A stretch of DNA of 64,000 bases. Origin: Lolium rigidum (taxonomy: Eukaryota > Streptophyta > Magnoliopsida > Poales > Poaceae). The DNA lies in contig NC_061512.1 of NCBI RefSeq assembly GCF_022539505.1, positions 153,433,962-153,497,961 on the forward strand. The letters run 5' to 3'. The translations under genes and the position numbers were made by a program. Below the pieces are notes generated by a model that had not been told where the DNA came from, ran no database searches, and worked only from the letters and a program-made list of their open reading frames with translations. Positions 1 to 11,060 of the stretch are shown one piece after another. The first letter of the stretch is position 1. Each line of letters begins with the position of its first letter.

Positions 1-263
1 GATGGGCCGTGTTAACCGGACTACCGTCCGTGTGCTGTGGTGTGTGAGTTGGGCCTAAGGCCATGGGCCCTCGAGCCGTGTAAGTGTGGAGTTGCATTTC
101 TGTACTTATGGCAGCAAAGTCCTTGCGTGAAAGGCATCGTGTAGAAGATGAATGAACGAGACTCTCAATCCCTAATCCCAGTTGCTTCCGTCTCCTCCCA
201 AATCCCCAATTTCCTCTCCTGAATCCTACTTCTCTTTGTGTCCTGTTGAGTATGATCATAACA
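1..263 (+). repeat. 5' LTR of the chromovirus (first 9 bases outside window)
   Basis: Matches 6346-6608 with two substitutions (near 15 and near 148). It ends in CA at 263, directly before the primer-binding site. Full LTR length inferred from the 3' copy is 272 bp. Confidence 0.95.
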
Positions 264-265
264 TA

Positions 266-277
266 TGGTATCAGAGC
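266..277 (+). other. Primer-binding site, initiator-Met tRNA type
   Basis: TGGTATCAGAGC lies 2 bases after the 5' LTR. This is the standard plant LTR-retrotransposon site complementary to the 3' end of initiator methionine tRNA. It fixes the plus orientation of the element. Confidence 0.92.
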
Positions 278-420
278 CGTCTAGATCCACACGAGCTCGT
301 AAAAGCCCTCGGTCGCAACCCTAAATCCTTGGATTTCTGCACGGCGGGTGTTGATTTCTTCGGAAATTCGGCGCAAAATTCTCTTACGAGATACCCCCGG
401 GTGGTTGGTTGTGATTTGGG

Positions 421-3300
421 TTGAGCTCCATCCTCGCGCTTGCGCCTAAACGCGGGATCCAGCAAATCGAAGCGGAGTTGAAGAACTCCATGGGGGAGCT
501 CACGTCGCAGAACTTGGTGATGGAGGGGTACATGAAGCAAGTACTCGATTCCCTACAAGGGATGCAATCCAAAATCGATGAGATCCAAGGTGCGTTGGTC
601 GAGACCACTTCCGCCGTGGCCGCGGGGCAGCACCGTGCGGAGGAACTCACGGCTCGTCTCGCGGCCATCGAGTCTAGTCCGCGGACGGCGCTGAAGCACG
701 TGACGGTGCCACCGCTGGATGCTGGTGTCGGGACAGGCGCGGAGGCCAACCCTCTCGGGTCTCCGCTGACGTCGCCGTTGGGAGCTGCAGCTGCGCGTCC
801 ACCTGCGCAAGTTTCAGGCTCCGGGTCAGCTGACCGCCGCGATCCAACGCTTTACCGGGGAGATGCGCCTGGTATCTTGGGGATACAGCGCTCTACCCCG
901 GTCACAGGTACCCAACCATCACCTCATGCGAAATCTCCTGAACATCATTATGAGCATGAAATTGGTTATGGTACTGACCGGCGTGGATCTACTCCTAAAA
1001 TGGATTTTCCTCGATTTGAGGGGGAGAATCCCATGGTGTGGCAGCAGGACTGCGAAACATACTTCGAATTGTATCATGTTTCTGATGCCTTGCGTACTCG
1101 ATATGCTTCTCTGAACTTTCGCGGCACAGCTGCACTATGGCTTAGAAATGTTCAGGCTAGGCGTAAAATAGATGATTGGGGAGAAATGTGTCGCATGGTT
1201 CATGATAAATTTGGAAAAAATAGATACATGCATTACCGTAGACAAATGCGTGCTCTGAGGCAAGTAGGAACGGTCTCGGAATACATAGAAAGATTTGAGA
1301 TACTTAAGAATCAATTGTTGCTGTACAACCCTGCATTAGATGAAGCATTCTTTGTAGATGAATTTTTAAATGGATTGCAAGATGATCTGCGTTCTGCTAT
1401 ACATTTGCATTGTCCACCAGACCTCGATACTGCGAGTTTGTTGGCTTTAATGCAGGAAGAGGATATGGCAACCAGTAAGAAGCATTCTACCAGTGGTACG
1501 GACAACCGGGACACAACCAAATTCAGTTCTCGGTATGGGCATTCTCAGGAGAAATTCAGTTCGAAAGAAAAACAAACCCAAAGGTCAGATGACTCTAAGA
1601 AGCCTGAACACTCCAAATGGGAAGAGCGACTGGATACTTTGAGGGCCTATCGTCGATCCAAAGGACAGTGCTTCACCTGTGGTGAGAAATACACAAGAAC
1701 TCACAAGTGCCCAGACAAGATCCCTCTCCATGTCATAGAAGAACTGATGGAACTCCTGCCAATTCATGCTGATAATATTGATGATGCAAGTGATGGCGAT
1801 TCAGACACGGATGACCTCATGCTAATAGCTGCTACAGATACACCTAATGTGGCCAAGAAGAAGAATACTATCAGGCTACAAGGGACTGTTGGGAAGCATC
1901 AGATGCTTATATTAATTGACTCTGGCAGCGTGGCATCTTTCATTAGTACAGATTTGGCTAAACGATTGCAATGCTCAACTCAAAGCATGACAGAAAGGCA
2001 GTTCACTGTGGCTGATGGGCACCCAGTCCAGTGTACAGAATTCGTTCCAGATTTTGAATGGGGAGTTCAAGGCCACACTTTCACACACTCTGTACATGTT
2101 CTAGATCTGGGCTGCTATGACATGATCCTTGGTGCTGATTGGCTGGATGAACATAGTCCCATGTGGGTACATTGGAGGAAGAAGATCATGCGCTTCACAC
2201 ATAACAAGAAGCGTATTGTGTTGCGAGGTGTACAGAGTAGCGTAACAGTTTGCAAGAAGGTCAGTGTCCGAAAACTTCAAGGACTGCTGAAGAAAGGGAG
2301 TGTCGAGCATATTGTCCTGGTGCAATCATGTTCAACAAACACTACTGTAACTACTCCATCTCCAACGATCATGAGTCCTACTCATTCTGTTGACACTCTA
2401 GCTCAAATTGCCACTGATAGCATGAATCCAACAGCGACGGCAATGCCTAATCAGACACCACCTGCAGTCCAGAAAATAATTGAGGAGTTCAACCATTTGT
2501 TTCACGAACCTACTACACTGCCTCCAGTCAGGGCACAGGATCATTCGATTCCTATGTTGCCAGGTGCTCAGCCCTTTAAAGTCAGGCCTTATCGTTACAG
2601 TCCACAACAAAAAGATGAGATCGAGAGGCAAGTTTATGACATGCTATGCCACGGCATCATTCGTCGCAGCTCAAGCCCATTTGCCTCCCCAGTCCTTCTA
2701 GTGAAAAAGAAGGATGGTAGCTGGCGCTTCTGCGTGGACTACAGACAGCTGAACAATCTGACTGTCAAGAACAAACACCCACTTCCGGTAATTGATGAGT
2801 TACTGGATGAATTAGCTGGTGCTCGCTATTTCACCAAGTTAGACTTGCGTTCTGGTTATCATCAGATACGGTTAGCTGACGGTGAGCAATACAAGACAGC
2901 ATTCCAGACTCATCAAGGCTTGTATGAGTTCATGGTGATGCCGTTTGGGTTAACCAATGCCCCGGCTACATTCCAGCATATTATGAACACCATCTTCGAG
3001 CCTCTTCTGCGTAAGTCCGTGTTGGTGTTCGTAGACTACATCTTAGTCTACAGCTCTGACTTGGACAGTCACTTATCTCACCTGCGACAAGTTTTCCAGC
3101 TACTGGCTCAGAATGAGTTACTAATCAAGAAGAGTAAGTGTTCCTTTGCACTCAAGGAGCTGGAGTACTTGGGCCATATCATTGGACCAGCTGGTGTGTC
3201 CACTGATCAGACCAAAGTGCAAGCGGTCCAAGATTGGCCAGTGCCTGTGAATGTGAAGAGCTTGAGAGGGTATTTGGGATTGACTGGATATTACCGAAAG
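421..3300 (+). pseudogene. Chromovirus gag-pol, 5' part: gag, protease, reverse transcriptase
   Basis: The frame opens after a stop at 412-414; the first in-frame ATG is at 490, so translation probably starts there. Gag includes a retrotransposon-gag core (about 1000-1470) and a CCHC zinc knuckle (CFTCGEKYTRTHKC, 1669-1710). The protease active site reads LIDSGS, with Asp at 1918-1920. Reverse transcriptase begins near 2570 and shows FCVDYRQLN, TKLDLRSGYHQIR and MPFGLTNAPATFQ. The catalytic box, normally F/YVDD, reads FVDY, with Tyr encoded at 3037-3039, so the second catalytic aspartate is missing. The frame ends at GYYRK, where a LINE was inserted and part of the RT-RNase H connection was lost. 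The protein cannot be an active polymerase as read. Confidence 0.93.
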
Positions 3301-4402
3301 TAAACCTACTGATTCTCCTTTCTGGAAAGGACTAATGAAAGTTAAAGATGCTTTCTTTAGTAGAGGAAAATTTGAGGTACGATCTGGAGAAGGTGTGCGG
3401 TTTTGGGAAGACAAATGGCTGGGTGATCAGACTCTTGCATCACAATATCCCCAACTATACAATATAGTTCATCGTAAGCACGATACGGTGGCAAACGTTA
3501 TGAGTTCAACTCCGTTAAATATTGGTTTTCGGAGAAGGCTTATTGGTGATAAATGGGATCAATGGGTACACCTATGCCAAAGATTAATGGAGATAAATTT
3601 AAATGATGACCAAGATAGGTTTATTTGGGGGTTAACTTCTTCTGGGAAGTTCACTGTTAAATCTATGTATGGTGATATGATAAATGGACAGAGGAGATAT
3701 CCTCGGAAGTATCTTTGGAAAATAAAAATCCCACTCAAAATTAAAATTTTCATGTGGTTCCTTAGTAAGAAAGTCCTTTTGACCCGCTATAATCTAGTAA
3801 AGAGAAATTGGAATGGAAATACCAAATGCTCTTTCTGTGACAATGAGGAATCAGTTGAACATTTGTTCCTTTCCTGTCCTTTTGCTAAGCTTATTTGGCG
3901 AGTGGTTTTTGCTGCATATAATATCCCACCTCCTTCCAATATCACAAATATGTTTGGGAATTGGCTTAACGGAACTGACAAAACTGATAAAGCTAGGATT
4001 CGTATTGGGGTTTCCGCTTTATGTTGGTCAATATGGAATTGCGAAATGATATTGTTTTTAACAGAAAAGACTCTACTAATTTCTTACGGGTTATCCACAC
4101 TATGGTTCACTGGATCCAGCTCGGCGTTTCACTGCTCCCGGAGGATCAGCGGGAGTGCATGGTTTCTGGATGCAACCGCCTTCGAATGGTTGCCCAGGAT
4201 ATTTTCTACCAGGCTACTTGGCGGCCTATTAGAAGATTGCAAGATGCCTAGCTCGCTTAGCTTTTCCCTTTTTTTCGATGGCTGATATTTGTATCGACCC
4301 TCGATGATCTTTGAGTGGTAAACTTTTGTATGATCTTTTTTAATAAATGGCTGTGTGCATCAACCGATGCAGAGGCCGGGGTAATCCCATTTCGAAAAAA
4401 AA
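3301..4402 (+). mobile_element. 5'-truncated L1-type LINE inserted in the chromovirus pol
   Basis: About 1.1 kb representing only the 3' end of an L1-like element: the C-terminal zinc-binding region after reverse transcriptase, a 3' UTR with a small GCATCAACCGATGC-type hairpin, and an A tract at 4395-4402. No target-site duplication was found. The gypsy frame stops at GYYRK and resumes at WGPAQQ, and about 30 codons normally found between these points are absent, which implies a target deletion at insertion. Confidence 0.9.
3302..4251 (+). pseudogene. LINE ORF2 C-terminus with zf-RVT (reverse-transcriptase zinc-binding) domain
   Basis: Only the end of ORF2 is present. It shows the zf-RVT family pattern of plant L1 elements: GVRFWEDKWLG near 3395, then FTVKSMYGDM, KYLWKIKIPLKIKIFMW, and the zinc-ligand block CSFCDNEESVEHLFLSCPFA near 3829-3890. 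A 1-base loss near 4040 shifts the frame. The remaining C-terminal part (RNDIVFNRK, later GCNRLRMVAQDIF) continues in another frame to a stop at 4249-4251. Reverse transcriptase and endonuclease are missing, so this is a dead-on-arrival copy. Confidence 0.88.
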
Positions 4403-6339
4403 GTTGGGGGCCTGCCCAACAAACTGCTTTCCTTGTTCTCAAACAGGCTATGTCTTCAGCACCGGTTTTGGCCCTACCGGATTTCACTAAGGGTTTTGTC
4501 TTGGAAACTGATGCATCACATAATGGAGTCGGAGCTGTGCTTATGCAAAACGACCACCCCATTGCATTCTTGAGTAAAGCATTGGGGGCTCGCAATCAAG
4601 CCCTTTCTGTCTATGAGAAAGAATGTCTTGCTATTCTTTTAGCAATTGACAGGTGGCGCTCCTACTTACAACATGGTGAGTTCATCATCCGGACAGATCA
4701 TAAAAGCTTGCTACATTTGACTGATCAACGTCTGCACACATCTCTCCAACACAAGGCGTTTGTCAAGCTTATGGGGCTGCAATTCAAAATCCAGTACAAA
4801 AAAGGTAACTCAAACTTGGCGGCAGATGCTTTATCTCGCAAATTCAATGACTGTGCTGCTGTCTCGTCTTCAATGGCGCAGCCGTCGTGGCTAGATCGTT
4901 TGCAGGCAGGCTATGAAGATGATGCTCAAGCACGTCTGTTGATTGAGGAACTTGGTGTTTCTGGAGCGAATGACAAAGGGTTTTCTCTCCGTGATGGAGT
5001 GCTTCGCTTCCATGGCAGGATCTGGGTTGGGAACAACACTATGGCTCAAGACCACATCCTTCAAGCATTGCACAGCAGCGGGATTGGTGGACACTCTGGT
5101 GTACAGGGGACTTATCATAGAGTCAAGCAATATTTTGCGTGGCCACATATGAAGAAGACTGTGCAAGATTATGTAGCTGGCTGTCAAGTTTGTCAACAGG
5201 CCAAACCGGAACACGTTAAATTGCCTGGCCTTCTTCAGCCTTTACCCATTCCTGCTGGTGCCTGGAAGGTGATTTGCATGGATTTTATCGAGGGGTTGCC
5301 GTTATCACACAACCATAATGTGATTTTGGTGGTAATTGATAAGTTCACTAAATATGCCCACTTTGTGCCATTGCGTCACCCCTTCACTGCTCTCACTGTG
5401 GCGCATGAGTTCATGAGTAATGTGTACAAGTTACATGGGCTGCCTCAAACCATTATCTCTGATCGGGATAAAATATTTACGAGTCGCCTGTGGCAAGAGT
5501 TATTTCGCCTGTCCGATACCACTCTTCACATGAGCTCTGCCTATCATCCACAGACCGATGGTCAGTCAGAGCGGCTGAACCAATGTTTGGAAGCTTACTT
5601 GCGCTGCTTCGTCCACTCCTGTCCCAAGAAATGGTATGAATGGCTCCCCCTTGCAGAATACTGGTAGAATACGACGTATCATTCAGCACTGGATCGCACT
5701 CCTTTTGAAGCATTATATGGTCATCCCCCTCGCAACTTTGGCATCGACACAGACTCATGTGCTTCTACTGACTTGGAAACTTGGTTAAAGGAACGTGCCG
5801 CTATGACTCAGCTCATGCAACAACACCTGGTGAGAGCACAACAGCGTATGAAGCATCAGGCGGACAAGCGACGATCTGAGCGCACCTTTGCTGTTGGTGA
5901 CCAAGTGTTCCTGAAGCTACAGCCCTACATACAACAATCTGTCGCGGCTCGTGGGAACCAGAAGCTGTCATTTCGTTTTTTCGGGCCATACAAAGTACTG
6001 AAACGCATCGGTGAAGTTGCGTATAAGCTGGAGCTGCCAGCATCGAGCCAAGTTCACCCAGTCGTGCATGTTTCTCAGCTCAAACGCCAAGTGCCAGCGA
6101 CTACTCAGGTACACACTTCGCTAAATCTTTGTGACCCTGACACAGCTCTTGCTATGTGCCCGCAGCAATTCCTATCTACTGCTATGATTACGCATGGAGC
6201 TGCCACTGCTCAACGTGTTCAAGTGCAATGGTCTGGCAGAGTCAATCCTATGATCAGCTGGGAGGACCCGGCTGACCTGCATCGTCGTTACCCCAATGCG
6301 CCTGCTTGGGGGCAAGCAGTGCTCAAGAGGAGGGGGTGA
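4403..6339 (+). pseudogene. Chromovirus pol, 3' part: RNase H, integrase, chromodomain-like tail
   Basis: The frame resumes directly after the LINE A tract at SWGPAQQTAF. The RNase H domain (about 4470-4850) shows LETDASHNGVGAVLMQ, YEKECLAIL and RTDHKSL, and ends with ADALSRK. The integrase has an HHCC zinc finger (GHSGVQGTYHR to CQVCQQAK, about 5090-5205) and the core motifs MDFIEGLP, ISDRDKIFTS and DGQSERLNQ, which hold the D,D,E residues. A TAG at 5665-5667 stops the frame right after WLPLAEYW. Past it the same frame continues to 6339 with GDQVFLKLQPY, FFGPYKVLKRIG, HPVVHVSQLK and ISWEDPADL, the usual integrase tail and chromodomain-like end. The TGA stop (6337-6339) is also the first three bases of the 3' LTR. 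Confidence 0.93.
6325..6336 (+). other. Polypurine tract of the chromovirus
   Basis: AAGAGGAGGGGG lies directly before the 3' LTR start (TGATGTCACG). It would prime plus-strand synthesis, and it also encodes the last residues of pol (KRRG). Confidence 0.88.
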
Positions 6340-6608
6340 TGTCACGATGGGCCGTGCTAACCGGACTACCGTCCGTGTGCTGTGGTGTGTGAGTTGGGCC
6401 TAAGGCCATGGGCCCTCGAGCCGTGTAAGTGTGGAGTTGCATTTCTGTACTTATGGCAGCAAAGTCCTTGCGTGAAAGGCATCGTGTAGGAGATGAATGA
6501 ACGAGACTCTCAATCCCTAATCCCAGTTGCTTCCGTCTCCTCCCAAATCCCCAATTTCCTCTCCTGAATCCTACTTCTCTTTGTGTCCTGTTGAGTATGA
6601 TCATAACA
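6337..6608 (+). repeat. 3' LTR of the chromovirus, 272 bp
   Basis: Begins TGATGTCACG and ends ATCATAACA, i.e. TG...CA ends. It is complete and defines the first 9 bases missing from the left copy. Confidence 0.95.
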
Positions 6609-6898
6609 CGAGTTGATTGGACGGAAAATAAGCCTCTACAGTGCACACGCGGTGAAACAATGAGAGCTCGTTATTTCATCCACATTGTATGTCCGTATGT
6701 ACGTACGTGTGTAAACCCTTTCCAAAAATTAGATCAACTTCATGTCGATGTCGACTCTGATACTACTTATTTCGAGGCGCCTCTAAAGCCAGCTGTTAGC
6801 TATCAATGTTTTCTCTTCTTGCAACTTAATTGGACTGCCTAATTGCTGCCAATGTTTGTCCTCATCACGAAGGTGATGAATTATTCCACTGATAAATC
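6609..6898. other. Intergenic, nothing recognised
   Basis: Flank between the chromovirus and the Harbinger-like element. No coding sequence, repeat pair or transposon end was seen. The first five bases (CGAGT) would be the right copy of the chromovirus target duplication. Confidence 0.6.
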
Positions 6899-6901
6899 TT
6901 A

Positions 6902-9300
6902 GGGCATCTCCAACAGAGCCCAAATATGCGCAGGTTTGCGTTTCCGCGGACGCTCCGCGGTCTGCCGAGTGTCCGCCAAAACTTACGTAGGACCTTCTCG
7001 TCAGTGGGAGGGAGGTCAATAACATTCCCGCCAGTGGCCATTCCCCGCGCGAAAAATCAAAGTAGACCGGCGCGCAGTCCTAAAGCGATGGATGTCCTCG
7101 CCGCCACAGCCACCACCATGGATTCCGAGGTAACCCTCGCACCCGCCGCCGCCCCACACTCCCCCATATCCACGACCATAGCCACAATGGAGGCTGCAGC
7201 TCCGGCGGAAGCAAAGCGGGCCGCCACCGGCAGCCGGGACGCTAAGTCGAAGGCGGCAAAGAAGGTGTTGTCCAAGGAGGAGAAAGGCGTCGAGGCCGCA
7301 AAGCATCGCGGCCGGCGTAAGATTCTGAAGGAGAGGAATGCAGCGGCTGCCGCCCTGGAGGCCAGCGAGCAGGCGTGGCAGATGCAGCTGAAAGCCGGCG
7401 CCGCACAAGTAGGCCTCCATCCGAGCTTAGCGGAGGCCTACATGCTCGTCAAGCGAGAGGGCATCGCCGGCGTCGCTCCTCCGGCCTCGTCGGTGAGCTC
7501 GGTAAGTTCCCAGCTATGTCCTGGAACTCCCGCTCCCTTGCAGGTCCACCCGACGTCGCGGTTCACCTCCGGCGTGGCACCGGTGCGGTTCAACGGGGCG
7601 CCGGTTCCCGACCTCAACCGGACGCCTAGAAGCGATGACTCGTGCCCGGGCGCGACACACCAGACGCGTCAGCTACCGGAGGAGAGCATGCCGGTGCCCC
7701 GCATCCTGTTTGACGAAATGGCACCGACTGCCCCGACGATGGACGACCCGGTACATGAGCTCTCTCAATATGTGCGACTGTTGTGTATCATGCGTCTGAC
7801 ATCCGGTGATTCGTAGGCCTACTGGTAGGACCGGAATGACAAAGACATCGAGGCCATGATCTTCGGCGGCAGCTTCGTTGGCGATGTCGGGGCCGGGACA
7901 GGACCACATGATGAGTAGGCACCGACGCAAGATGCGGAGGACATCGATGGCGCATGGCTGTTCTCCACCCAGCCCACGCAGCCAATCCCCGTGTGCATCG
8001 ACGACTTTGAGGACGCGCCAATATGGCCTATCCTCACCATGGACAATGCTACCAAGAAGAAGGGGGAGAGCCACATGACCCAAGGATTCATCGACGACGA
8101 GGACAAGTGTTTGTGTGACGCGTGACTGGCAACAAGCCATGACTGTATTAATGGCGCCCAACAAGGTGTACTGGGCCAAGGTGATGCAGGAGTACAACGA
8201 GAAAAAGATGCACGCGCCCTACCACATCCCAAGCCCTCGCACGGAAGAGTCCATCAGAAAAAGATGGAACTACATCAAACAAGAGACACACAAGTTCTGC
8301 TCGACCGTCGAACATACTATCAACCACCCCGTTATCGGCGCTGGCGTGATTTCAGTGGTAAACAAGAGACAACCATCATCATTCTATTCCATTTACATCA
8401 TTCTATGTACATCATTAGCGGTGTTGGCGTGTTTGCAGGTATCCCGGGCCTTGGAGAGGTTCAAGGCAGTGCATAAGAAGGGCTACCATATGGTCCATTG
8501 CTGGGAGAAGCTCAAGGACACGTAAAAGTGGAAGACAAGATTTGCGACCTACGATGAAGCTGTGAAGAATGGGACAACGGTTAACCTCGACGGCGAAGAC
8601 GACGATCATGACCATCAAGCCCTTCACCTCGTCCCTGAGGCCATAAAGCTACAAGGTCGATCTAGTCCGGGAGGCACAGGCCATTGTGTTCACCCCGAGT
8701 CTGAAGAAGATGACGGCCGACAATCATGCCGCCATGGCTGCTAGGGACGAGAAGATGCGTCTGGAAAAAGAGGCCGCAGCTGCCATCTACCTCAACCTCA
8801 CGAAAGAGGTCATTGAGGTCCAAAGGATGGACGTTGAAGCCAAAAAGGCAGATGCCGAGGCCAAATTGCGTGACGCCGAGGCCAGGAGGATGGACGCCGA
8901 GGCCAAGACCCGTGCAGAGGACACAAGGATCGTACTAGCCGACTTGAGCAACGTCGACGACGACACCATGGCCTGGTTCATGAAGAGGCGCGCCGAAATC
9001 CGCGTGCGAGATGCCTGATCACTGGCGCCATGCGACCAACACCATGGCTTCCTTTTGGATTTTTTATGTTGTTCATGCCTTGTTGTGCCCCTTTTGGACT
9101 CCACTTTGTGTCGTACCATGTGTAAAGTGTGATGAACTTATTTGAGACCTCAATTTGACGTAATTTGAGGCTATAATTTTGTGCAAATTTGAGCTAATTT
9201 GAGGCTACAACCTCTTTTCTGAATTTTCTGAAACTAAACTGGCCCGCGCTGGAAATGCATCGGCCCGCTAGAGCCACCCCCAACGCAAACGGACGCACGA
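6902..9300 (+). mobile_element. PIF/Harbinger-like element, ORF1 only, right end unclear
   Basis: The left end is TTA (6899-6901), a typical PIF/Harbinger target triplet, followed by GGGCATCTCCAACAGAGCCC, a terminus common to Triticeae Harbinger-type elements. The body encodes a broken ORF1-type protein. A matching inverted right terminus was not found; the GC-rich, CAACGCAAACGGACGC-containing sequence near 9245-9300 resembles the subterminal zone of such elements, so the end may be truncated. No DDE transposase is present, so the element would depend on another copy. Superfamily assignment rests on the terminus and the ORF1 type. Confidence 0.68.
7088..9018 (+). pseudogene. Broken Harbinger ORF1-type protein with NAM-associated C-terminal region
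   Basis: The N-terminal part (ATG at 7088) is Ala/Lys-rich and low complexity (KAAKKVLSKEEKG). Past TAG stops at 7814-7816 and near 7916 the same frame reads GFIDDEDKCLCDA, the start of the Myb/SANT-like region, followed by a TGA where Trp is expected. The reading then moves to another frame (from 8115) with YWAKVMQEYNEKK, RKRWNYIKQETHKF and HMVHCWEKLKD. A probable intron with GT-AG ends lies at about 8358-8438. After a TAA at 8523-8525 the C-terminus continues at 8686-9018 with a long charged coiled coil (MDVEAKKADAEAKLRDAEAR) and ends WFMKRRAEIRVRDA. This layout matches proteins often annotated as NAM-associated C-terminal domain proteins, the ORF1 partner of Harbinger transposase. At least three stops and one shift make it non-coding now. 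Confidence 0.75.
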
Positions 9301-9650
9301 CTATTTCCGTGTCCTTGGGAATAATCCTGCTCTATGGTATGCCAGACTCCACCAAGTTGCCCAATCCAGTGTACGGAGGATCTTTAAGAAACACATCCAT
9401 GTGCGTTACTACTTCACTGGGCACTGGCATAAAACTGCTGTACACCAGCACATTCCTTCAATACGCTAATCATGGGGCATCTCAATTTAGTCTCAACGAG
9501 GTCCACCTCTATCTGAAAAAACAACAAGGTCACTGCAATAGGCAAAAAAAAGGGGGACGTCCTATATGCCATCCTGGTCGGCCCTTATCACATATCGCGC
9601 ATAGCACAACCGATGCCGAGGTGCTGGGCTGGCCCAGTAAGTTTTTTTTT
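9301..9650. other. Unassigned low-complexity-free stretch
   Basis: Contains several short open frames but no protein family I recognise and no clear repeat ends. It runs into a poly-T tract at about 9640-9651. Confidence 0.5.
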
Positions 9651-11060
9651 TTACTTCTGGTGTTTTATTTATATTTTCTTTTCTGAAATCTGAATATTTT
9701 GAACAATTTTTGAATTTCAGCTAATTCTTAATCTTAATTTTTTCCATTTTTCTAAATTTGAATCTGAACATTTTTTGAATCTTAAATATCTTGAACAATT
9801 ATTGAAATTCAAAAAAAATCGTGTTTCAAAAAAATTAAAATTTGAATAATGTTTGAATTTGAATAATTTTAGAATTTCAATATTTCAAACAATTTTCGAA
9901 TTTCAATGAATTTCAAAATTTGAAAATTTTGGAATCTACGCCTTTTTTGAATCTCATCATTTTTGAAAAAAATGAACATTTTCAAAAAAATAAAATAGAA
10001 GCAAAGCAAGAAATCCTGGAAGAAAAAAAAAAAGAAAAACCACACAGAAAAACCGAACAAACAAGGAAAGAAACTGAAAAGGAAAAATTGGAAGAAAGAA
10101 AAAAATGCATTAGTCGGCCTGGCGTATAGGATTCACACAAAAAAGAGTCACGGCGTCAACAATTCACTTGGGCCAATATATTGGGCTTAGATCGATTAGT
10201 TAGTTGACCCGTTAGGTTTTTATTCTTTTCAACCAAAGATCCACGCCAAGACGTGTAGGGGAGCTCCGAACACCTAATAATTTTACGGGTTGGTGCCGAC
10301 GGGGCGCCTCACACCTCCTAGTTCGTTTTGGGGCATTTTGGTTTTACTTAGTCCGTTTTTTCTTTCATTTTTCCCTTTAGTTTTTTCTTTCCTTTTTTTT
10401 GTCTCGTTTTCTATTCGATTTTTCTTCTTCCGCCTAGTTTTTCTACTTTTCTTCTTTTATTCTTTCAGAAAATGTTTATATATTCTAAACTTGCTCAGGT
10501 TCTCAAAATATTTAATTCAAAAAATATTCACAAATTTTTTATACTTAGTGCGTTTTTGTTTTACTTATTCGGGGTTTTCTGTTTTGGTTTTCTTTTTCAT
10601 TTCTCTTTCGCATTTTCTACTTGGTTTGTCTTCTTCCGCATAGTTTTTATGGTTTTCTTCTTTATTCTTCAAAAAATGTTTATAAAAATGGTCAATTATG
10701 AATATATTTAAATAAAAAATGTTCACGTTTGAAAATTTCAATTCCAAAAATTATCATATTTCTAAAAAAAATTAAATTTTGAAAAATGTTCAATTTCTAA
10801 AAATATTCAATGAAAAAATGTTAAAATTTTGAAAATTAATTTTTTATAATGTTCAATTAGAAAAATGTTCAAAATTTTAAAAAAACGAATTTTGAACTAA
10901 ATTTTTTCCACTTTACAGAAAATGTGTTGGTTTTAAAAGAATACAAATTTTGAAAAATGCAAGAAAAAAAAGCATTAGAGAAGAAAGAAAGGAAAAAAAA
11001 GGGCACCATGATGTCGATTAGTGTCGCGAAGCTCACATAAAGAGGGTTAAATATTTATGG
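9651..11060. other. A/T-rich degenerate repeat region
   Basis: Made of diverged short tracts such as TTGAATTT, GAAAATTT and long T or A runs, with a more balanced stretch near 10130-10330. The two halves are loosely complementary (A-rich about 10000-10110, T-rich about 10340-10470), but no defined inverted repeat could be placed. Short ORFs here are compositional artefacts. Confidence 0.55.

Larger units (their letters stand above)
1..6608 (+). mobile_element. Ty3/gypsy chromovirus-type LTR retrotransposon, near complete, disabled
   Basis: The element has matching LTRs at 1-263 and 6337-6608, a tRNA-iMet-type primer site at 266-277, a polypurine tract at 6325-6336 and a single gag-pol frame in the order gag, protease, reverse transcriptase, RNase H, integrase, C-terminal chromodomain-like tail. 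The window starts 9 bases inside the left LTR, so the left target duplication is not visible; the right flank begins CGAGT. The two LTRs differ at 2 of 263 compared bases, which suggests a recent insertion. Short LTRs and the C-terminal extension fit a chromovirus, possibly the Reina lineage; the lineage is inference. An L1-type LINE (3301-4402) interrupts pol. Confidence 0.95.

Noticed and set aside
7016..7420. Minus-strand Gly/Cys-rich ORF of 134 codons
   Set aside because: Antisense shadow of the Ala/Lys-rich N-terminus of the Harbinger ORF1 relic.
9651..11060. Loose inverted complementarity between A-rich and T-rich halves as a large MITE
   Set aside because: Complementarity is only compositional; no defined ends or target duplication.
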